From the NCBI GenBank assembly GCA_027858355.1, contig JAQICW010000083.1, positions 1 to 9,318 on the forward strand: a DNA stretch of 9,318 nt, written 5' to 3'. Below are positions 7,283 through 9,318 of this stretch, in pieces. How positions within the stretch are numbered: the stretch's first letter is position 1; each line of letters opens with the position of its first letter. The notes beneath the pieces are model-generated. The model had not been told where the DNA came from. It saw only the letters and a program-made list of their open reading frames with translations, and did not search any database. The translations under genes were made by a program, and so were the position numbers. This DNA comes from Desulfobacula sp. (GTDB lineage Bacteria; Desulfobacterota; Desulfobacteria; Desulfobacterales; Desulfobacteraceae).

Positions 7283-7492
7283 TTAATCTTGATATTTAAA
7301 GGAAAGCCTTAAATTTGTTCTGAATTGCGCAGGCTTTCCTTTCTCGATTTTAATATCAAGTTTCATCACTTCTGCGATTCTTAAATCTCTTAATGATTGT
7401 GATGCACGATCAATGGCACTGGTGGCAGCATCTTCCCAGGATTTTGTACTGCTCCCTACAAGGTCAATAATTTTGTATACGCTCTCACTCAT
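7283..7492 (-). CDS. Dodecin family flavin-binding protein
   Basis: A 69-residue protein with the complete dodecin pattern: an N-terminal strand VYKIIDLVGSS, the SWEDAATSAIDRASQSL helix (18-34), RDLRIAEVMKLDIKIEKGK, and a C-terminal strand ending LRLSFKYQD. Family members form hollow dodecamers that bind riboflavin, FMN or FAD (or CoA in some) and are thought to buffer flavins in the cytoplasm. The start has a strong GGAGG seven bases before the ATG. Aligning RDLRIAEV with the RALDWFEV stretch of actinobacterial dodecins puts Ile39 where the flavin-stacking Trp normally sits. Flavin binding therefore cannot be assumed to be of the classical type. It has its own promoter about 100 bases upstream and is probably the first gene of its transcript. 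Confidence 0.92.
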   Translation of the reverse strand: MSESVYKIIDLVGSSTKSWEDAATSAIDRASQSLRDLRIAEVMKLDIKIEKGKPAQFRTNLRLSFKYQD

Positions 7493-7590
7493 GGGTTACC
7501 CTCCTGTAATAAGGTTTAAAAATTGAAATAGAGATAGAGATAGATTTGAAATCAGATTATTCGTACAGATTCAGAAACGATAGTCAGATT
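7493..7590 (-). other. About 98-base 5' leader of dodecin
   Basis: If transcription starts about seven bases after the -10 box, the leader runs from about 7590 to 7493. It contains a short ATAGAG microsatellite (7528-7545) and three CAGATT words on the + strand (7553, 7566, 7585). No conserved RFN (FMN riboswitch) core was recognised despite the flavin link. It ends in the GGAGGG ribosome-binding site of dodecin. Confidence 0.45.
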
Positions 7591-7596
7591 AGTTTA

Positions 7597-7624
7597 ATTA
7601 TAGAATAATATAAAAAATTGTCAA
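7597..7624 (-). promoter_or_regulatory. Consensus sigma70 promoter of dodecin
   Basis: On the minus strand a perfect -35 TTGACA (7624-7619) is separated by 16 bases from a perfect -10 TATAAT (7602-7597). The spacer is one base shorter than ideal. The predicted start is near 7590. A 16-bp dyad repeat (7639-7654) is centred about 56 bases upstream of that start, a position compatible with a regulator site. Confidence 0.82.
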
Positions 7625-7638
7625 ACGGTTTTTACGTG

Positions 7639-7654
7639 TGACCTTCAGGTTAAG
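7639..7654. repeat. 16-bp dyad repeat, copy 1 (at the CULT stop, upstream of the dodecin promoter)
   Basis: TGACCTTCAGGTTAAG is identical to 8768-8783. The core TGACCT-TC-AGGTTA is an imperfect dyad with six-base half-sites and one mismatch. On the minus strand it begins at the TAA stop of the CULT gene (7652-7650) and ends 15 bases before the -35 of the dodecin promoter. Confidence 0.75.
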
Positions 7655-8024
7655 GAAAGATTAATTTTTTGAGAATAAGTCCATAAAACCGGTCTGCTTC
7701 TGACGAAAAAATCCAACCCAAATGGGTTGAACACTCATTACAGGCACCTATTTTCCATGAAAATCCAAGAAACCATGAAAATTCGCATGAAGCGATTGAA
7801 CTTGCCACACAACCTTTTGCATCGCTAAAACACCCTATCTCAAAGATAAGGCCATGGGGATTTGCAAAAACATGGTGAAATGAATTATTTACGATAATCT
7901 GCTTAGATGGCTCTGTGATATGATGATTGCAAAAAGCGCAGACAATGATTTCCTCCTCTTTGGACATTGCTTCCACTTTCTTCTCCGTCAACAAATCACT
8001 ATATTGTTTGCAAACAACATCCAT
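7650..8024 (-). CDS. Stand-alone CULT-domain protein (cereblon thalidomide-binding-domain homologue)
   Basis: A 124-residue protein whose residues about 27-122 match the CULT domain, the beta-tent fold ligand-binding domain of cereblon also known as single-domain proteins in Proteobacteria (for example Magnetospirillum gryphiswaldense cereblon isoform 4). Zinc cysteines are Cys29/Cys32 and Cys95/Cys98. The cage residues Trp84, Trp90 and Trp104 have the same spacing as human Trp380, Trp386 and Trp400; Phe106 matches Phe402, and HVFANPHG (51-58) matches human HVFVNPHG, with Asn55 at the Asn351 position. Human His378 and Pro382 are replaced by Phe82 and Leu86. The ATG has GAGG eight bases upstream; Met20 is a weaker alternative. 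Residues 1-26 are extra and polar. There is no Lon-like or DDB1-binding part. It lies 21 bases after the EI24-family gene, so it is probably co-transcribed. The physiological ligand is unknown; cyclic imides and uridine are known to bind family members. Confidence 0.93.
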   Translation of the reverse strand: MDVVCKQYSDLLTEKKVEAMSKEEEIIVCAFCNHHITEPSKQIIVNNSFHHVFANPHGLIFEIGCFSDAKGCVASSIASCEFSWFLGFSWKIGACNECSTHLGWIFSSEADRFYGLILKKLIFP

Positions 8025-8045
8025 GACTCTTACCTCTTTAATAAA

Positions 8046-8759
8046 TCAATGTTCTTTTTCCAGGTAATAAATGGTTGCCCCCACAGGAGCAAAAGATAAA
8101 AACAGTATATTTAGTCCAGGTATTAGAAAAAGCAGCCCAAAACCCATGTGAAACATTAAATGTTCCCTTAAAAATTTTATCCTTATATTAAAGGGTTCCA
8201 TCCTTCTTGCCGGTACCAGGTCTGTGTTGTCCCAGGCCAGAAATACCACAGCTGCAACAGAAGAGATGACAATGATAATCGGACTTACGGGGGTCAGCAA
8301 TCCCAGCACCATAATAACCAGAGAAATCAGCACAGGAATAACTGCCCTTGGTATTTCCTGTTTAACCAGATATATAAAAAAGCTAATCCATGACCCCTGC
8401 TCAAATGGCACTTCTTTGCCCAATATAATTTTTTCAGTGATTCTTGACATGTAATCCATGATGAAAACACAGAAAAATAACTGGGCAATCAAATAAGCAA
8501 GAACCATGGCAATAGCAGCAAGAAAAATGGATAAAAGCCATGAAACTGCCTTCCATACAAATATCAACCAGCCTGATTCCGGCATTTTCCAGATGATTAA
8601 TAAAATTTCATCGTGCCAGTATAAAACAAGGCCGGATAAAACAAGGGTAAAAAACAAAACAATGACAAACCGCAATATCCCGAGCATCAACAATTTTGGG
8701 GTTTTTAAAGCCAGCATCACCCCTTTTATATTATATTTTATTCCATCATATAAATCCAT
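8046..8759 (-). CDS. EI24/CysZ-like integral membrane protein
   Basis: A 237-residue inner-membrane protein. Hydrophobic segments lie at about 23-48, 70-100, 138-157, 158-177 and 203-231, with the conserved C-terminal pattern DLVPARRMEPFNIRIKFLREH then GFGLLFLIPGLNILFLSFAPVGA. This is typical of the EI24 family (Pfam PF07264), which includes the CysZ sulfate-uptake proteins; whether this member moves sulfate is not known. A longer reading from an ATG at 8846 was rejected: it would overlap the cyclase-like gene by 68 bases and add a non-conserved 29-residue extension. With the ATG at 8759 the gene starts 19 bases after the upstream stop, and AAGG in the 16-bp dyad lies 11 bases before it, slightly far for a ribosome-binding site. 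It sits between a cyclase-like gene and the CULT gene. Confidence 0.87.
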   Translation of the reverse strand: MDLYDGIKYNIKGVMLALKTPKLLMLGILRFVIVLFFTLVLSGLVLYWHDEILLIIWKMPESGWLIFVWKAVSWLLSIFLAAIAMVLAYLIAQLFFCVFIMDYMSRITEKIILGKEVPFEQGSWISFFIYLVKQEIPRAVIPVLISLVIMVLGLLTPVSPIIIVISSVAAVVFLAWDNTDLVPARRMEPFNIRIKFLREHLMFHMGFGLLFLIPGLNILFLSFAPVGATIYYLEKEH

Positions 8760-8767
8760 CTTAGTTC

Positions 8768-8783
8768 TGACCTTCAGGTTAAG
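8768..8783. repeat. 16-bp dyad repeat, copy 2 (at the cyclase stop, before the EI24-family gene)
   Basis: Identical to 7639-7654. On the minus strand it spans the TAA stop of the cyclase-like gene (8781-8779) and supplies the only AAGG upstream of the EI24-family start codon. Its context thus mirrors copy 1: both copies sit at the same phase relative to a TAA stop. Confidence 0.75.
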
Positions 8784-9318
8784 CCTTATCAGGTATGCAT
8801 TTGATCCAATAGGTAATGTCTTTTGAAAACTCTTTATAGGAAACATTTGTCCTTTGGGTAATTATATTTTTCTCAAGTCCAAACATTTTCTTATAGCAAT
8901 CAAAAAAACTCAAGTTGCCTGGGTTGTCAGATTCTTCAAGATTATTTGGTTTACAAATGACCCGCCAGATGGTTCTGGTATCCCTTGTTATACAGGCATC
9001 TTTTAATATGGTCATTATCATCCCACTGATGTGAATTCCGTCCTTTCTGCCACTGCTTTCAAGTCTGGATGCAATATTGACGGCCTTACCGATGGCAGTG
9101 ACTATTTTTCTTTTCCGGCTTCCCAAAGGACCTATCAATGCTGTTCCCATTTCCATTCCTGTCCTGAAACTAATATCAATTTTTGCCGTATCAATCAAGT
9201 CTTTCACCCTTCCAGTCTTATCCATGTCATGCTGTCCTGTTTTCAACAAATGTATGTCATTCAAATTGGCGGTCAGGGCAAAGATAATAAGAATATTCCT
9301 TTCTGGAGTTCCCATGGA
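8779..9318 (-). CDS. Class III nucleotide cyclase-like protein, C-terminal part (5' partial)
   Basis: The reading frame runs off the window edge; 179 codons are visible and the true start lies beyond 9318, so the ATG at 9315 should not be taken as the start. (Residue numbers count from that Met.) FRTGMEMGTALIGPLGSRKRK (50-70) and TAIGKAVNIASRLE (73-86) match the second half of adenylate/guanylate cyclase catalytic domains, including the transition-state Asn80 and Arg84 in NIASR. The usual family stretch MDYTAIGDAVN reads KIVTAIGKAVN here, so the substrate-selecting Asp is Ile71 and the Asp before AVN is Lys77. The metal-binding half is mostly outside the window. The roughly 80 residues after the domain are not recognised. 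It could be an active cyclase of altered specificity or a degenerate regulatory domain. It is followed after 19 bases by the EI24-family gene. Confidence 0.8.
   Translation of the reverse strand, partial: SMGTPERNILIIFALTANLNDIHLLKTGQHDMDKTGRVKDLIDTAKIDISFRTGMEMGTALIGPLGSRKRKIVTAIGKAVNIASRLESSGRKDGIHISGMIMTILKDACITRDTRTIWRVICKPNNLEESDNPGNLSFFDCYKKMFGLEKNIITQRTNVSYKEFSKDITYWIKCIPDKA

Noticed and set aside
7493..7590. FMN riboswitch in the dodecin leader
   Set aside because: The leader is too short and AT-rich and lacks the conserved RFN core sequences; the flavin link alone is not evidence.
7967..8024. Internal start at Met20 of the CULT protein
   Set aside because: The first ATG has a better-placed GAGG site and gives a normal 21-base spacing to the upstream gene; Met20 remains possible because the CULT domain itself begins after it.
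8760..8846. Longer start (ATG at 8846) for the EI24-family protein
   Set aside because: It would overlap the cyclase-like gene by 68 bases, adds 29 residues that do not resemble the family N-terminus, and the ATG at 8759 sits cleanly 19 bases after the upstream stop.

Overview
The window most resembles a piece of a moderately AT-rich deltaproteobacterial (Desulfobacterota, possibly Desulfobacteraceae-like) chromosome. This placement is an inference from protein style: a PEP-CTERM protein tail, an M1-family PepN, an EI24-type membrane protein, a proteobacterial dodecin and a small RSxxDRR-repeat protein. No rRNA, tRNA, CRISPR array, phage gene or transposase gene was seen.

Layout, left to right. 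(1) 2-118 is the tail of a + strand PEP-CTERM protein, closed by a clean intrinsic terminator (147-180). (2) 181-298 holds a perfect 34-bp palindrome, a 20-bp tandem duplication and a TTGACA-type promoter lying so close to the next ATG that the mRNA may be leaderless. (3) 299-2929 is full-length + strand pepN (M1 aminopeptidase N). A degenerate relative of the upstream palindrome follows it at 2944-2968. (4) 2974-6678 is a convergent, minus-strand three-gene block for nucleotide-sugar acids, transcribed as epimerase, then TviB/WbpO-like UDP-HexNAc dehydrogenase, then UDP-glucose 6-dehydrogenase. (5) 6679-7282 contains a leader with GC-rich hairpins, a 71-residue basic repeat protein and an 82-bp imperfect inverted repeat. 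(6) 7283-7492 is a dodecin with its own consensus sigma70 promoter (7597-7624). (7) 7650-9318 is a tightly spaced minus-strand set: the C-terminal part of a class III nucleotide-cyclase-like protein (cut by the window edge), an EI24/CysZ-like membrane protein and a stand-alone CULT-domain protein (the thalidomide-binding domain of cereblon).

How the genes fit together. The sugar block would make UDP-GlcA, probably UDP-GalA, and a UDP-HexNAc uronic acid for an exopolysaccharide, capsule or O-antigen. PEP-CTERM/exosortase systems are commonly linked to exopolysaccharide production, so the first gene and this block may share a surface theme. The most unusual part is the cyclase-like/EI24/CULT set. 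The CULT protein keeps the zinc cysteines and all three cage tryptophans at exactly the human cereblon spacing. A 16-bp dyad repeat (TGACCT-TC-AGGTTA core) occurs twice, once immediately after the cyclase stop codon and once immediately after the CULT stop codon, and so brackets the EI24-CULT pair. The second copy also sits just upstream of the dodecin promoter. It may be an operator, or a footprint of recombination.
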